In this document: in pieces, positions 36,809 to 50,056 of the stretch
Numbering within the stretch: the first letter of the stretch is position 1
Layout of the letters: each line of letters starts with the position of its first letter
Made by a program: the position numbers and the translations under genes
The notes under the pieces: generated by a model
What the model saw: only the letters and a program-made list of their open reading frames with translations
Told to the model about the DNA's origin: nothing
Databases searched by the model: none
Source: Neocallimastix lanati (nom. inval.)
Lineage: Eukaryota; Neocallimastigomycota; Neocallimastigomycetes; Neocallimastigales; Neocallimastigaceae
Direction: 5' to 3'
NCBI GenBank assembly: GCA_016946835.1
Contig: JACVTC010000005.1
Span: 1 to 64,000, forward strand
Length of the DNA stretch: 64,000 nt

Positions 36809-39800
36809 AAAGTTATAATGGTTGAATCTTTTGGAATCATTATTACTAAGTAAGTCGCTCCCCCTGATTTCGGAATTGGGAATAAAATAGTAGAAATCCT
36901 TGGGGATGGAAGAAGTGATTTTAGAATTGCCAGGGTTATTTTCAAAAAATTCAACAGAGCGGGAAAGAATAATTTTATTAGAAGACAAATTAAGAATTTT
37001 ATAAGCTAAAGAATACGGATGATAACCCAGGAAAATGCCTGGTAAAGCATTATTGTCAAATTTATTTCGAAAAGATTTTGAAACATAGAAAAATACGCAG
37101 CATCCAAAAACCTTAAAGTGAGAATAATCAACTTTTGATTTAAATATAATTTCGTAAGGTATTTTGTTATGGATACCAGAATGTGGTATTCTATTATGTA
37201 TATAGTTAGCTGTATCAACAGCATATTCCCAGAATTCGTGACTTAATTGAGCCTCGTTTAATATGGCTTTAGCAGAATTTATAAGGATACCATTAAAGCG
37301 TTCCGCACGACCATTTTGTTGGGGAGAATATGGGATAGTAAATTGTTGAACAATCCCATTATTGGTACAGAATGTTTTGAATTTTCTACTGTTGAATTCC
37401 GTACCATTATCGGTACGAATAAAAGATATAGATTTATTGAAAATATTATTGATTTCTTTATACCAAGAGTGAAATTTATCAAACGTTTCACTTTTGTTGT
37501 CAAGAAAGAGGACCCATCCATAACGTGAAAAATCATCTAGAATTGAGAGGAAATACTTACATACTTACTTCCATGAATTGATTCATTGACTGGCCCAACA
37601 AGGTCCATGTGGATTAATTCGAAAATGGATTTAGATTTATTTATAGATCTTTTATATGGAAAATTTTTTAATTTTGAATTAGAACAAATAGGACATTTTG
37701 ATTTAATATCAATTTTTAATAATTTGTTTTTGATGGGATTAATATAAAAATGCCCTAATCTCCTATGCCATAATTTTATTTTATCGGGGATAGATAGTCT
37801 TGATAAGTGAAATAGATGTATAGGTGTATTATTTGGTTTATTATAAATTATGAGATTGGTTGATAACCAAATAATGAAAGTATTTTGTTCGTTTGAAAAT
37901 AGATTAATTATTCTGTTTCCATATTGATCATAGATGGTTGCACATAAATGATTTTTGTTATTAAAAGAAAATGACCTTATAATATTGTTGGATGAGTTTA
38001 GTGACTGAAATTATATTTTTAGTTATATGTGGTACAAAATGGACGTTTCTTAATACAAATTTATTATTATTTAAATATCCAATGAAATCACCACATTTAT
38101 GTGATGTGACTATGTTACCATTTGGGAGTACAATATTTTCATTGCAATACTTTAAGTTTTTGAGGGAACTGATGGAATTAGTGATATGTAATGAAGCTCC
38201 AGAATCTAAAATCCAAGATTAAATTTTATTGTTTTGTTCAAGTTTTGTTTCCGAATCATTTTGATATTCAGTTGTGATACAGTTTAATAAATCGTCATTT
38301 TCTAAATTGTAATCTTCTGAAAAAATACCAGAATTATGGTTTTTATTATTTGAACTAACATAGTTTATTTGTTTATTTGTATTTCTAAATGTTTTGTTTT
38401 TAAACTGGTTATTTCTGGTATTTTTATAGTGTTGTTTTTTGAATTTAAAGTAATTTTTATGTTTGTTCTTAAGTTTGTTATTGTGCCAACAATCCCTTGA
38501 AAAGTGACCGAATTTTCCACAGGTATGACATTTTCCGTTATTTGATTTTCTTTTGGCATTGTGTTTTTTGTTATTAGTTCGAAATCTAGTTTTCTGTTCA
38601 ATATGGAATATCTGTTTATCTGATCCTTCTTGTTTTATTGATTCCTTCATGTTAGAGAATATAATGTCAGGAATGACATTTTTAATGTAGGAACATAGTT
38701 TATTCCAATCATCTTTGTATTGGAAAACATTTATAAATCTCAGGTTTTCGGGTAGAGATCTGTTGAGTATTCCAGCTTTTATATTATCACTAATATCGTG
38801 ATCTAGGTTTTCAAGCTCTTCTATGGCATTTTGTAGTTTTGCCATAAAGATATTTATGTCTTGGTCTTCATTGTATTTTAGATTGTTTATTTTATTTTGT
38901 ATTTCTAATTTTCTTCGTTCTGGACTTCTTGTGAAGGAATGTTCTAAGATTTTCCATGTTTGGAAAGCTGTTTTTCCTTGCCCCTCGATTATTTTCCTAG
39001 TTTCTTCTCCTAAACTATTAATGATGATCCATTTTACCATGACATCATTTTTAATGTCTAGAAGGTTGGTGTCTTTATCATACACTAAATTATTATCGAA
39101 TTTATCTTCCATGTAATCGCTGAGGTCATCTTTAACATTCCTTTTTCTTATCTTCTTCACCTTTTCAGAAACAACGAATCCTTCAAGGTTATTTATCATT
39201 AATAAGTAAAGGATACTAGTTCTCCAGCTGTTGTAATTTTCTGGAGTGAGATCAATTACTCTATTGAAATTTTCAGAGTAACTGAAAGTGATACCCTTTG
39301 TTTGGGGATCGTTAATCACAATAGGTTGATTAATATTTCCTTGTCTTGTCATATTATTTTGATTGTTAATACTGCTTTATTTAAGGGATTAGTTGTATTT
39401 CGTAATATAAATTTAATATTGTTATAGAATAATTTTTTATTTTATTATTTGTTTTATTTATATTTATATTTTTAATTTAAATTTTGATTAAAGAATGGTT
39501 TATGATTTATATTGAATTGTTTATATTATTTTAATATGCCGAATACTGATTTTGTCCTGTTTTATTGGGTATATTTTAGTTATAGATATCATCTGATTAT
39601 TAAATGTTGATTTTTGTGATTGGTTATTTATATTATTTTTATTGTTTAAATTGTTTATTTTTGATTCATTGAAATTTTATTTTGATCTTTAGTTTTGTCA
39701 AATAAGATGATTATATTTTGTTATTCATTTGATTGAATGATTTCTTTGATAAAAAAAAATTTTTTTTATTCTTATTTTTATTTTTATTATTTTTTTTTAT

Positions 39801-39814
39801 ATTTATATTTATGT

Positions 39815-39935
39815 AATCAGCTCAGATTATTTGGCTGACTTTACTCAGCTCAAAATATTATTATTCATTTGGCTGACTATATTCAACTCAGAGTATTTTT
39901 ATCCATTTGGCTGACTTTACTCCGCTCAAAGTATT
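39815..39935 (-). repeat. Repeated hairpin motif in the Copia leader
   Basis: AGTCAGCCAAAT followed about 10-20 bases later by GAGCTGA or GAGTTGA (minus strand) occurs three times between the gag start and the 5' LTR. The TCAGC/GCTGA halves can pair. Comparable units occur in the leader of the element at 49259. Confidence 0.6.
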
Positions 39936-40481
39936 TTTGCTATTATTTTTATTTGTATTTTATTATAAATGATATTTATATTTGTTTATTTAATTTTTTA
40001 ATTCATCTAAATTTAATATCACATTATGTTGTAAGATTTCTTGAAAAAAAATTAATATATATCATTGAAATATGTTTCTTATTTTGAACACATTGGATTA
40101 AGTTATAGTTTTTTTTAAGTTATATGTTATAGATTTATATAAGAGTAAATGTTAAAAAAAAAAACTCCCTTTTTTTTTAATTTTAAAACTTTTGAACATT
40201 TATGACAAAAAAAATATCATTGTTTATATGATCTAAAAAAAATATAAATATTTATCTTTTGTTATAGCTCAATCTGAGGAGATTGAGACTCTTAATCTTT
40301 TAACTTAGATGAAAGATTAACAATTCATATTATATTTTCGTATTTATTTTATTATAAAAGTGTTAAGTAAATAAAAATAAAAATACATCATGCTTATTTT
40401 ATATATTTAAATAATTAATTCTATTGGTTAAATATATTAAATATTAATTCTTATATTTGATATTTATCTCATTTCACAATT

Positions 40482-40690
40482 TTTATTTTTATTTTTATTT
40501 TTATGTTTATTTTTATTTTTATTTTTATTTTTATTTTTATTTTTATTTTTAATTTTATTTTTATTTTTATTTTTATTTTTATTTTTATTTTTATTTTTAT
40601 TTTTATTTTTATTTTTATTTTTATTTTTATTTTTATTTTTATTTTTATTTTTATTTTTATTTTTATTTTTATTTTTATTTTTATTTTTAA
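40482..40690. repeat. (TTTTTA)n hexanucleotide repeat
   Basis: About 34 near-perfect copies of ATTTTT; a plus-strand Phe-Ile frame over it is a by-product. Confidence 0.95.
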
Positions 40691-41241
40691 AATTGGATTT
40701 ATTTGAACAAAAAAAAAAAAAAGTTATAATTAAAACAAATTATTTTATATATATAAAGAAGTTTCTTTATATAAAGAAATTACTTTTTTTTTTATATATA
40801 TATACTTTTTTTTTTTTTTTTTTTAATATTCATTTTTAATTTTTTTTTTGTTTAAAAAAAAAAAAAGATTTAAATCTATTAAAAATTTATTTACTATTTG
40901 TGTATTGTAATTAAAAATATTTATATTTATATATTCCATTAATTATAAGTATTTCGAAATTTTTTATCTTTTATTTTATTTTAAAATACTTATAAATAAT
41001 AAATATAACTATACAATTATATATAAATATATATATATATCTATTTATTTATTTATTTTTTTCACTTTTTTTTTTATTTTATTTTATTAATATAAATATA
41101 TTATTAATTACTTTTTTTGGATATTATATTTATATATATAGAAATTAAAACAAAATTTTCTTTTATTTTTTTTTTTTTTTTTATTTAAAGAAAGAATAAA
41201 TAATTTCAACTTTATTATTTTATCTAGTTCTAAAACTAAAA

Positions 41242-41286
<45 letters not shown>

Positions 41287-41326
41287 ATTATTATTTTTCT
41301 AATGGTGAGATTATTTTTGTTTTATT

Positions 41327-42829
41327 TTAATTACTTAAAAGCTTAATAAAGGCTTCTTTAGCTTTTTCATTACCATCCATGACACCCTCAGTAAGACCTG
41401 TATGATCGAAACCTTGGACGGTGTAAAGTTCAGCAGAAGTATCCCCTACTCTTTTCATTTGAGTGAATAAGCCAATACCAATACTTTCTGGTACAGTTTT
41501 ATCTTCAGAAAGGAGAGTAATGGTGATACGTTCGGCACCAAGATAAGAAATAGAATTATCCTCATATTCCTTCAAAATATCAGTTGGACATGATTGTTCT
41601 GAACCTAAGACATAGGAAGCAAAAGCTTCAAATTTACTATTTTCAATTTCTTTACCTAAAACTCTACTATGGAAGGAGAAAGCATCAAAATCGTAGGGTC
41701 CACCTAATAAAATAGCTCTTTTAATAGGTGGGTAGGGTTTGGTAATAGAATTTTCACCGATACCTTTTAATCTAAGAGTAGATTTGAAAAGACCAAGGGC
41801 CATAATATGAGCTCCAGAGGAATGACCAATAACAATAATGTTTTCATTATCCCCACCATATTCAGAAATGTTATTGTAAATCCAAGAAAGCGAATTACCA
41901 ACATCATATACCATATCATCTATGTGACCATATGGGAACTGAACATAATTTGGAACAGCAGCAACAAAACCTATATCATTAGCGAATTCAGCAAGCTTTG
42001 TATAGAAGGTTTTTTCACCTTTCAATGTTTATATAAATATTTATATATAAAAATGATATATTTGTAATGTAAATACGTATTAATATTTTAAATAATTAAT
42101 ATAAATACATATTTTAAATAATTTATGTTCTTCCTTCCATTAGTTAATCTTTTTACAAATTTTATTTTATTTATCATTTTACTCTAATATATATATATAT
42201 TTTTTTTTTTTTAATTTTATTATTATATAAATAAATATCAATAAATAGAATTCTTACCTAAAAACCAAATACCACCATATATATAAACTATAACTGGTTT
42301 TTTAGTATTAGTATCGTTTTTATCATAATAGATATCCATGTACTTGTTTTTATCATAACTGACATTACGCCTATATAGTTATAGTATTAGTATTATTATT
42401 GCGTTTAAAAATTTTATAAAATATGTAAAAAAAAAAAAAAAAAATCATTGAATTGTTTTAATATTATTTATTACTAGAATAATGTTAATTTATTTTAAAA
42501 TAAGTTTAAAATCTGTCTACCTATCTATCTATCTATATTAATATTAATATTTATATATTAATATATATATATATATAAACTTTTTATTGCTTATTATTTT
42601 TTTTTTTTTTTTTAAAAATAATTTAAATTTATTATTTATAAAACTCTTATCTATACAATAATACATACGCAATTCCTTTTTTTTTAAATATATAATTTGT
42701 AATAGAAGAAGCGTAAGTACCAAGATCTCTTTTTTCCAAGTTTTTTTCTTCAGTATTGACAATTGGGTTACAGGTAACCCATGTTATAAAAATAAATAAT
42801 AGAATACTATGTATATTAAATAATTTCAT
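41327..42829 (-). CDS. Secreted alpha/beta-hydrolase (ICME/carboxylesterase-like), three exons
   Basis: Exons 42669-42829, 42258-42370 and 41327-42018 are joined by introns of 298 and 239 bp with donors GTATGT and GTAAGA and acceptors ATAG and AAAG. The junction phases agree and give 321 residues. A signal peptide (MKLFNIHSILLFIFITWVTC) opens the protein. The oxyanion segment PVIVYIYGGIWFLGEK follows at about residues 80-95, with Tyr where the family usually has His (HGG). The nucleophile elbow is GHSSGAH at about residue 160, the acid is probably Asp in LLSEDKTVP, and the base is His in GFDHTGL. VPNYVQFPYGHIDDMVYDVG and WIYNNISEYGGD resemble isoprenylcysteine methylesterase-like and bacterial feruloyl-esterase-like hydrolases. 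A secreted esterase acting on plant wall esters is plausible, but the substrate is unknown. Confidence 0.85.
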
Positions 42830-42839
42830 TTTGATATGA

Positions 42840-43730
42840 AATATATTTTTGCTGCTTTCAAAGAAATTAAATTAAATTATTTTTATTTTTTTTTTTTTGT
42901 TATTTTATTTTAAATAATTTTTTTTTTTTAAATATCCAAATAAATATATATATATATATATATTTAAAAGTTTTTATTGAAGAAGATATTTTTTATTTGG
43001 ATAATCATTTTATACTGTATTTCTCCATTCTATTAATTTTATTTTTATCAAAAATTTAAATAAATATGAAACAGATAAGATAAAAACACAAAAAAAAAAA
43101 AAAATAATAATAATAATATTTAATGAATCATATACAAATAACTCAAAAAATAATAATAATTATAATTTTGAAGATAAGAATAGTTAAATAAATAATAAAT
43201 AATTAAATAAATAATAAATAATTAAATAAATAAAAGTTTATTAAATAATAAAAAATAATTAAATAAATAATAGTTTATTAAATAATAGTTTATTAAATAA
43301 TAATAGTTTATTAAATAATTAAATGAATAATAGTTTATTAAATAATAGTTTATTAAGTAATAGTTTACTAAATAATTAAATAAATAATAGTTTAATATTA
43401 CTAATAAATGATGATATTAATAATAAATAAAATTTATTTATTTTTTTTTTTTTTTTTTAAAATCTTATCTATAATATTTTGAAAGTATATTCAAAGAAAT
43501 TATTATTGTGTAATGTTTTATTATATATTTTTTTTTATTAGCGTTACTCTAATCTTCAAATTTTATTTATTTTAAATAAATGAATTATTTAGATTTAATT
43601 TACTTCCATAGATTGCATCATATTAAATATTTGGAAAAAAAAAAAAAAAAAAGAAAATCATTAAGTAGTGAGTGGTTGTGTAACAAAGAGAGTTTAGATC
43701 ATTTTGGGGCAGTTACATATTAAATAGAAA

Positions 43731-43797
<67 letters not shown>

Positions 43798-44770
43798 AAT
43801 ATATTTAATTAAAACATTTGGATTATATATAAAATAAAAAAATTACAATTATTTTTTTTTATATTATATTATATTTTATATTTTATATTTTAATTTATTT
43901 TAATTTTCTTTTATTTAATGCTAAAATAAATGAGCCAAAAGAGATGAAAAATATGACTATAGAGCACATAAATAGTTATATTCAAAATAAAATAAAAATA
44001 ATCTGTTCTCTAAAGTTTATATGATGGATGGATGAAATTAATTTGTATTTTGACTTTTTGGCAATTTGACTACTTTTTAAAAATAATTTTTTTTTTTTTT
44101 TCTATTTTTATGGTGACAGTGATATAATAATAGAAATATAAAGTTATATGAGATGTACTCATCAATTTATATAAATAGAAATTATTTGGATGAGTAAATA
44201 TTAATAATTTCATTACTAAAGTACAAAAATTTATTTTGTCATTAGTATAAAATACAACTGTTCAAACCTTAATTAATATAAAATAGTTTTTATTATTCCA
44301 ACATAAATTAATGTCATAAATCAAATGATTTTATAATATTCTTAATGTGTGGCTCGAATTCTAAACATTAATTATACTTATAATTAATAATAAAGTTTAT
44401 AACATAAATCAATGGTTTAAATTACATTCTTATTATTTTATTTTTTTCTTTATAATAGTTATTATTTTATAATTATCATTATATAGCTGTTAACTATTTC
44501 CTTTTAAATAATAATTATTAATATTTAATAATACTTTGACTAAAAAATTCATTAAATATTTTATTTTAATCACAATAAACAACTAATTAAATGGTTAATT
44601 GTAACTAAATAACATAAAAAATAAAACATTTCTCTGAATTAGGAAAAGTGTGTGAGAAAGTTGTTGGGTGGTTTTAATATATAATCAAGCATAATTATTT
44701 TTACTTGAATAAATATAGATAAGAATAATAATAAAATTAAATAAATAAATTAGTAAAACTTTAATAAAAT
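42840..44770. other. AT-rich intergenic DNA with AAAT and TTTATTAAATAA repeats
   Basis: Holds tandem TTTATTAAATAATAG-like repeats (about 43190-43400), an (AAAT)n run (43730-43800) and poly-T tracts. It probably contains the promoter of the hydrolase gene near 42840-42990. No other gene was seen. Confidence 0.6.
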
Positions 44771-44784
44771 TTAATAAAATAATC

Positions 44785-45330
44785 CCTATCCCAACAATGG
44801 GATAGTTGCATTTCACATTGTTGCTTTTCGCCAAGTGGCGTATAATATAAATGAATGAATGAATAAATAAATAAAAATTCAATAAATGTTTTTTTAAAAA
44901 AATTTTTTTTTTTTATAATATTTATTTAATGATCCATATTTTAATATTAATTTGAAAAAAAAAAATTTTTTTAATATTTAACTTTTTTACTTTGAAAAAT
45001 TAAATTGGGGATAGTGCATTTCCCAATGGTGCATTTTCCAATGTGGCATATTTTCGTATGTAGCTTATTTTTTTTTATAATTAAATAAATAATATTCAAT
45101 TGTGAAAGTATTTTTTTATAATTCTTTTTTAAAAGAATATAATATTATTTCTTTTGAAATAATTATTTAATAATATTAATTAAATGTATGGCTTTATTTT
45201 AATATTTTATAAGCCACATTGAGTAATCCATGTTGACAAAATGGGGGGTGTGTCATTTCGAAAATTTTTATTACATAAATTTGTATTTTGTTGTAGTGCA
45301 TTTCGGAAAACATGGCGTATTATAATGTAA
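44785..45330. mobile_element. Cluster of MULE-family MITE ends and fragments
   Basis: Ends resembling GGG(A)TAGTTGCATTTC start near 44800, 45005 and 45243. Each is followed by GTGGCGTAT or GTGGCATAT, as in the element at 24483. The segment about 45005-45240 is matched, inverted, by 56760-56900 (shared AAAATAAAGCCATACATTT). The copies look nested or truncated, and I could not assign target duplications. Confidence 0.5.
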
Positions 45331-45672
45331 TAAATAAATAAATGAATAAATAAATTATAAATGAATAAAAAAATTTTTAAATGATAAAAAATAATTAAGA
45401 CGACAAACGTTTATTATTACTAAAAAAATTTTTTATAGAAAATTAAATAAAAAAATATATATATAATTACTACATATATAAAATAATTATTATATTTTTT
45501 TTTATTTTATTTTAAATATTATTAATTATTATTAATACCTTGTTTATATTATCAACAGAATTACATATATAATTACATAATTGAATAATTAAAAAAAAAT
45601 TAATATATAAATAGGTTTACAATTAGTTTTTTTTTATAAAATTATATTAAAGTATTAATTTTATAAATTAAA

Positions 45673-46121
45673 ATGTTTAAAAATTATTAACTGCTTTATT
45701 AATTGTTATTGCATGCATTACTTATGTTTGTGGTATAAAATTGGTTGGACCAGCTATATATTCAGATATATCTCATCTATATTTCCTTAATTCTAGAGAT
45801 TGCAAAAATACATATATATGTAAAGGTTATGGTATTATAAAAAATAGTAATCGTGGATTTTATGACTGTTTCCTCCGTAATTCAGTAGCTAATTATAGAG
45901 AAATTCCTGTTGGAGCATATCTTAGAGATACACAATATAAAAATCCAGATAAATGTAAATGGATTACTAGACATATAAGTACCAAAAATGGATGTTATTA
46001 CACACCAAATAACACAAGAGGTGGATTTTCATGGAGAAGTTATATTAATCATGATGCTCATGTTTATGATATAGTTGGTAAATACTGTCTTACTGAATAT
46101 GATTGGTGTTGGCGTGGTTAA
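45673..46121 (+). pseudogene. Small secreted Cys-rich protein, frame broken in the signal peptide
   Basis: The frame from about 45681 to 46121 reads KLLTALLIVIACITYVCG, a good signal-peptide core, then a mature region of about 130 residues with eight Cys (CKNTYIC, YDCFLRN, DKCKW, NGCYY, KYCLTEYDWCW). The only suitable start, ATGTTTAAA at 45673, lies one base out of frame across the run of five A at 45679-45683. The gene is therefore broken by one missing A, or the run was mis-sequenced, or a start upstream is spliced in. The intact 126-codon body argues for a recent break. I do not recognise the family; small Cys-rich secreted proteins often act outside the cell. Confidence 0.6.
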
Positions 46122-46129
46122 ATAAATAA

Positions 46130-46330
46130 AAAATAGATTTTTTATAGATTAATTTTAAATTTATTATTAAACTAAATATTATTTTTTTTTTTTAAAAATT
46201 AAGATAATATATAAACCATATAAATATATATATATGTTTAACATATATAAAAATATTAAATAATAAAGTATAGGTGAAGTAAATATAAAATAAAATTTAA
46301 TTAAAATAAAATAAAAATATAATAATTATT

Positions 46331-46366
<36 letters not shown>

Positions 46367-47015
46367 TCATTTATTTTTCTAAAAAAAAAAATTTAGTTAT
46401 AATAACGTTTGTCTTTTAATTATTATATTTTATTATAGTAAATAAAAAAAATTAAATGAAAAGTAAATAATTTTAATTATTTATAATTCATATTTTCATA
46501 AACGATGTATATATATTAATTTAAATAATATAAGAATTAAAAATTAAAACAATAAGAGTTGAATAATTGATCCTATTAAAATAATTAATTATTTGCATAG
46601 TAATATTTATAATGTTTGATCAATATGAATCAATTATTATTAAAATATAATAATAAGAATTAGAATTTTAATAAAATAATAAAAATCTTTTATTGAATTT
46701 AATATTTTTAATAATATAATTAATTTTGAAAAGTATATTGATATTAATAAATTTTATAATAATATAATATTGATATTGATATTAATAAAATTTTAACTAG
46801 TATCAAATAAATCGGTTTTAGTTATAAATTACTTAATAAAAATAACTAAAAGATAATTTCTATTAATATTATTAAATAAACACAATAAGTAAATAAATTT
46901 GTATTTTTCTAGCATTTTTTTAAATTAAGATTATTTAATTATTATTTAAACGATTATAAATATAAATTTAAAATAAATAAATTTGTATTTTTCTAGCATT
47001 TTTTTTAAATTAAGA
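46130..47015. other. AT-rich intergenic DNA with an 82-bp tandem duplication
   Basis: AAATTTGTATTTTTCTAGCA with its flank occurs twice (about 46894 and 46978), and AT dinucleotide runs lie near 46331. No gene was seen. Confidence 0.6.
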
Positions 47016-47019
47016 TTAT

Positions 47020-48473
47020 TTATTTTAAATTAATATTTATATCGTTTAAATCAATTAAACAATCTTTCCATAATTTAACTAATTCATTTCTGTTGCATCC
47101 ATTATAAAATAAATTTATTTCCTTACTTTTGTAATTTTCAATTAAAATTTTAATTTCATCAGTTGCACTAAATATTTTTTGCTTTTTTTTTTTTTCCAAT
47201 TTCCTTTAGTTCTCCTTAGGTAATCATTATAAGATAAGTTTTCTTCTTCTTTTAATATATATATTAATTTATAAAATAAAGGTTTATTTGGAAATATATT
47301 ATTTAAGTAGCTATTATAAGATTCTGATGCATTGTTTGTTAAATGCTCTATATTTTCATAATAATTCCAATTATTAACATTATACATAAGTAAATAATTT
47401 TTATTAAAATATTCTAAAAATTGTAGAAAATTATTATACTTTTTTTTTTTTGACAAATTCTTTTTATTATAATATAAATATCAAATATATAGTTAGGGTT
47501 TATAAACGGTAAGTTCGAAATAGCTTTATAATAAATATATACATCATTATTATTCTTCACTTCATGATAACATAATATATTTTTTTGTTTTTCTAATGAT
47601 CTTTTGTAATGCCAAACACAATATTTAATATTTATATTGGAAAAAACTTTTTTGGCGGCATTAGATATACCTTGTTCAAAATCACAATGAAAATTAATTG
47701 TAGTAATTAATGTATTACTCCTAAATTTATTATCATTTTTTTTTATTTCTTTAAATAATGTTTCATATGTAGATTGTTTTTTATTTTTTAATATAGAAAT
47801 GGAAATAGTGTAAAGCATATTAAATTCCCCAACATAAATTCTTGTTATAAAAAACTGATAACTAAATTTCGGTGCTGCATAAAATGTACCGTCCGCAAAT
47901 ATATTTTTATGATAATTCGAAAATATATATGCTTGGAATGGTGATTGAAAGATTATTAGATCAGTATTTTTAAATATCATAAAATTTTCATTTCTTTTCG
48001 TTTTATAATATTTTGATTCAATGGGAATATCATCAAAACTTTTTATGTTTGGAGGAAATTGTTTATTTATATTTCTTATTATTTGGGATCTAATTGCACT
48101 ATATTCGGGACATATAAGTCCCATTTTTTGAGAAACGGCATTAAATATATGTTTAGGTTTTATATCCATAGGAATTGAATTTTTCTTAATTTCTTCCTTA
48201 ATTTTATGCTTTGCTACTGATATAGACACATCAATTTCTATTTCGAGATGGTTATGTAAACTTTCATATTTTAAAACCTCCTTTTTATCATTTAAAATAA
48301 TTAAAGATTTACATTTATTTAAAGTCTTATATTCAGTGTATCTATAAATTTTTGATTTATCTTTCCTTTGAAATGAAAAATTAAATTTGTGTTTTTTATT
48401 AATAATAATTTGTTCATTTCCTCGATTTGTTTCACTTATTTCAATTTCTATATTGTCTTCTATTGATAATTAA
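47020..48473 (-). pseudogene. Second MULE transposase copy, frameshifted
   Basis: Homologous along its length to the transposase at 27117. The zinc-binding-like N-terminus (HKFNFSFQRKDK...YTEYKTLNKCKSLIILND) is open from about 48470 but has no ATG where the other copy starts. The DDE domain follows with FADGTFYAAPKFSYQFFITR and CDFEQGISNAAKK, keeping the catalytic Asp that the first copy lacks. The frame breaks near 47430 at a run of A/T, resumes with FLEYFNKNYLLMYNVNNWNY and ASESYNSYLN, breaks again near 47170, and ends ...LVKLWKDCLIDLNDININLK at 47020. I found no matching terminal repeats around it. An inactive copy. Confidence 0.8.
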
Positions 48474-48949
48474 AATTTTTTAATAAAATATTTCAATAAA
48501 TATATTTTTAAATGCTTTGAAACTTTTTTTTTATTTAATATTTAAAACAATAAACCTTTTTTCAATTAATTATATAATTATTTAAATAATTATTTAATTA
48601 TTAATTATTTATTATTTCTTTATTTACTATTTTATTTATTTATTTTTATTTTTATTTTTTATTTTTTATTTTATTTTATTTTTTTTATTTTTTAATGCTT
48701 AAAAAATAAATTTTTATTTATTTTTATTTTATTTTTTAATGTTTAAAAAAAAAAGTTTTCTTATGTCTTTTTTTTTTTTTTTTTTTTTATTTTTATTTTA
48801 TTTTTTAAGCATTAAAAAATAAAATGTGTATTTATTTTTATTTTATTATATTTTTCAATATTTAAAAAAAAAGTTTTCTTATTTCTTATTTTTATTTTAT
48901 TTTTTAATGTTAAATAGAAATACCTAACCTAATTATTATTTATTGAAGT

Positions 48950-49015
48950 GTTGTATTTCGCCAAAAGTTGAATTTCGTCCAGTTGAATTTCGCCAAATTT
49001 TTGGTGGCTTATAAT
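48950..49015. mobile_element. MULE-family MITE end with repeated ATTTCGCC motifs
   Basis: GTATTTCGCC, GAATTTCGTCC and GAATTTCGCC lie in tandem, followed by GGTGGCTTATAAT, as at the ends of the element at 24483. No partner end was identified; it may be the remaining right flank of the MULE copy at 47020-48473. Confidence 0.4.
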
Positions 49016-49258
49016 ATTTCGTCATAAAATATCACCACATTTATTATTCACGCCATATTGTGAATATATGGCTTTTAAAATATTGTAGAAAAAAGTCACA
49101 AAACTATGATACAATTAGATATACGCCCCACATAAGATTACGTGTTTGAAAATTTTTGAGAATTGTAATTTTATTTATTTAATTAATTAATTATTATTCA
49201 TTAAAATTTTAATAAAATTAAGTGGCTTAAATACATCATTAGTTGTAATATTTAATTT

Positions 49259-49529
49259 TGTTAAAAATAATGATTCGTCATACAATAAATAAATTAAAAT
49301 AAAATATAAATTAATATAAATAATGAAATAATTTCATTGTATAAAAAAAATATAAATACAAAAGGATAAATTTTGTTTTTAAAAAAATATAGATATAACC
49401 ATAATAATATATATAAAAAAAATAGAATGCGATAATAAAATATATTAAATTAAAAAACATGTCTTTAACAAAACTCTTAAATATCTTTTTAATAAAATTT
49501 GAGTGTCATCTAATTTTGTTCTTTTAACA
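49259..49529 (+). repeat. 5' LTR of the Copia element
   Basis: Direct repeat of 54621-54891, TG...CA ended, about 98% identical by eye. Confidence 0.92.
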
Positions 49530-49856
49530 GATTAAGAGTCTCAGTCATAACGATTGAGAATTTCATAAAAGTTAAGTTTTAAATTTTCATTATACTTGCC
49601 TATTAATAAATAAACATAAATAAATAAATATATAAACAATATCTTACAAATACTAATTTTTTTTTATTTTTCTATTCTTTGAACATATACACATGAGAAA
49701 TTACTCAATTTTGAAAATTATAAATAAACAGTAATTCTTCAAACGGATAAGTATTGAATATTAAAAACACATAAATCATTGAAAGATAAAAATCATAAAA
49801 AAAAAGTAAAAAAAAATAATAATAAAATAAAATAAATAAAACATAGTAAAGATAAG

Positions 49857-50056
49857 TCAGCTATAATATTTAAGCTGAAGTTTAAAAGATAAAGGAAACA
49901 AAAATAAACAAATAATGTTTTTCACATTTAAGCTAAAATGCATATAAAGAAAGAATAAAAAAAAAAAATAAAGTCAGCTCTATAATTTTAAGCTGAAGGA
50001 TAAAATAAAGAAATAAATAATATCCAAGGTCAGCTATTAATGTTTAAGCTGAAGGT
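49857..50056 (+). repeat. Repeated TCAGCT...AGCTGA hairpins in the Copia leader
   Basis: Three units read GTCAGCT, 9-12 A/T bases, then AAGCTGAAG (near 49857, 49972 and 50029), with partial units between. Each can form a 6-bp stem. Analogous repeats are in the leader of the other Copia element at 39815-39935. Confidence 0.65.

Larger units (their letters stand above)
34974..40338 (-). mobile_element. Ty1/Copia retrotransposon, minus strand, broken
   Basis: Fossil element. On the minus strand gag (39352 to 38219, with the zinc knuckle CHTCGKFGHFSRDC) is followed by protease and integrase (about 38220-37000), reverse transcriptase (about 36350-35650, YVDDIL) and RNase H (about 35350-35040). 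Between integrase and reverse transcriptase lies a long poly-Asn repeat. A 41-bp direct repeat (34974-35014 and 40298-40338) flanks it and abuts a primer-binding-like GATTAAGAGTCTCAATC at 40281-40297, so these are probably LTR edges. The left LTR is mostly missing. Gag and the reverse-transcriptase part stay open over long stretches; I estimate about three or four breaks overall. Confidence 0.85.

Noticed and set aside
36168-36818. Plus-strand Leu-rich frames
   Set aside because: Antisense shadows of the Copia element and its Asn repeat.
40503-40706. Phe-Ile dipeptide frame
   Set aside because: Direct product of the TTTTTA hexanucleotide repeat.
42544-42762. 72-residue minus frame starting MSILKKKTWKK
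   Set aside because: Out-of-frame reading of hydrolase exon 1 and its intron.
44685-44882. 65-residue minus frame with hydrophobic segments
   Set aside because: Runs across a MITE end and simple repeats; no family or conservation signal.
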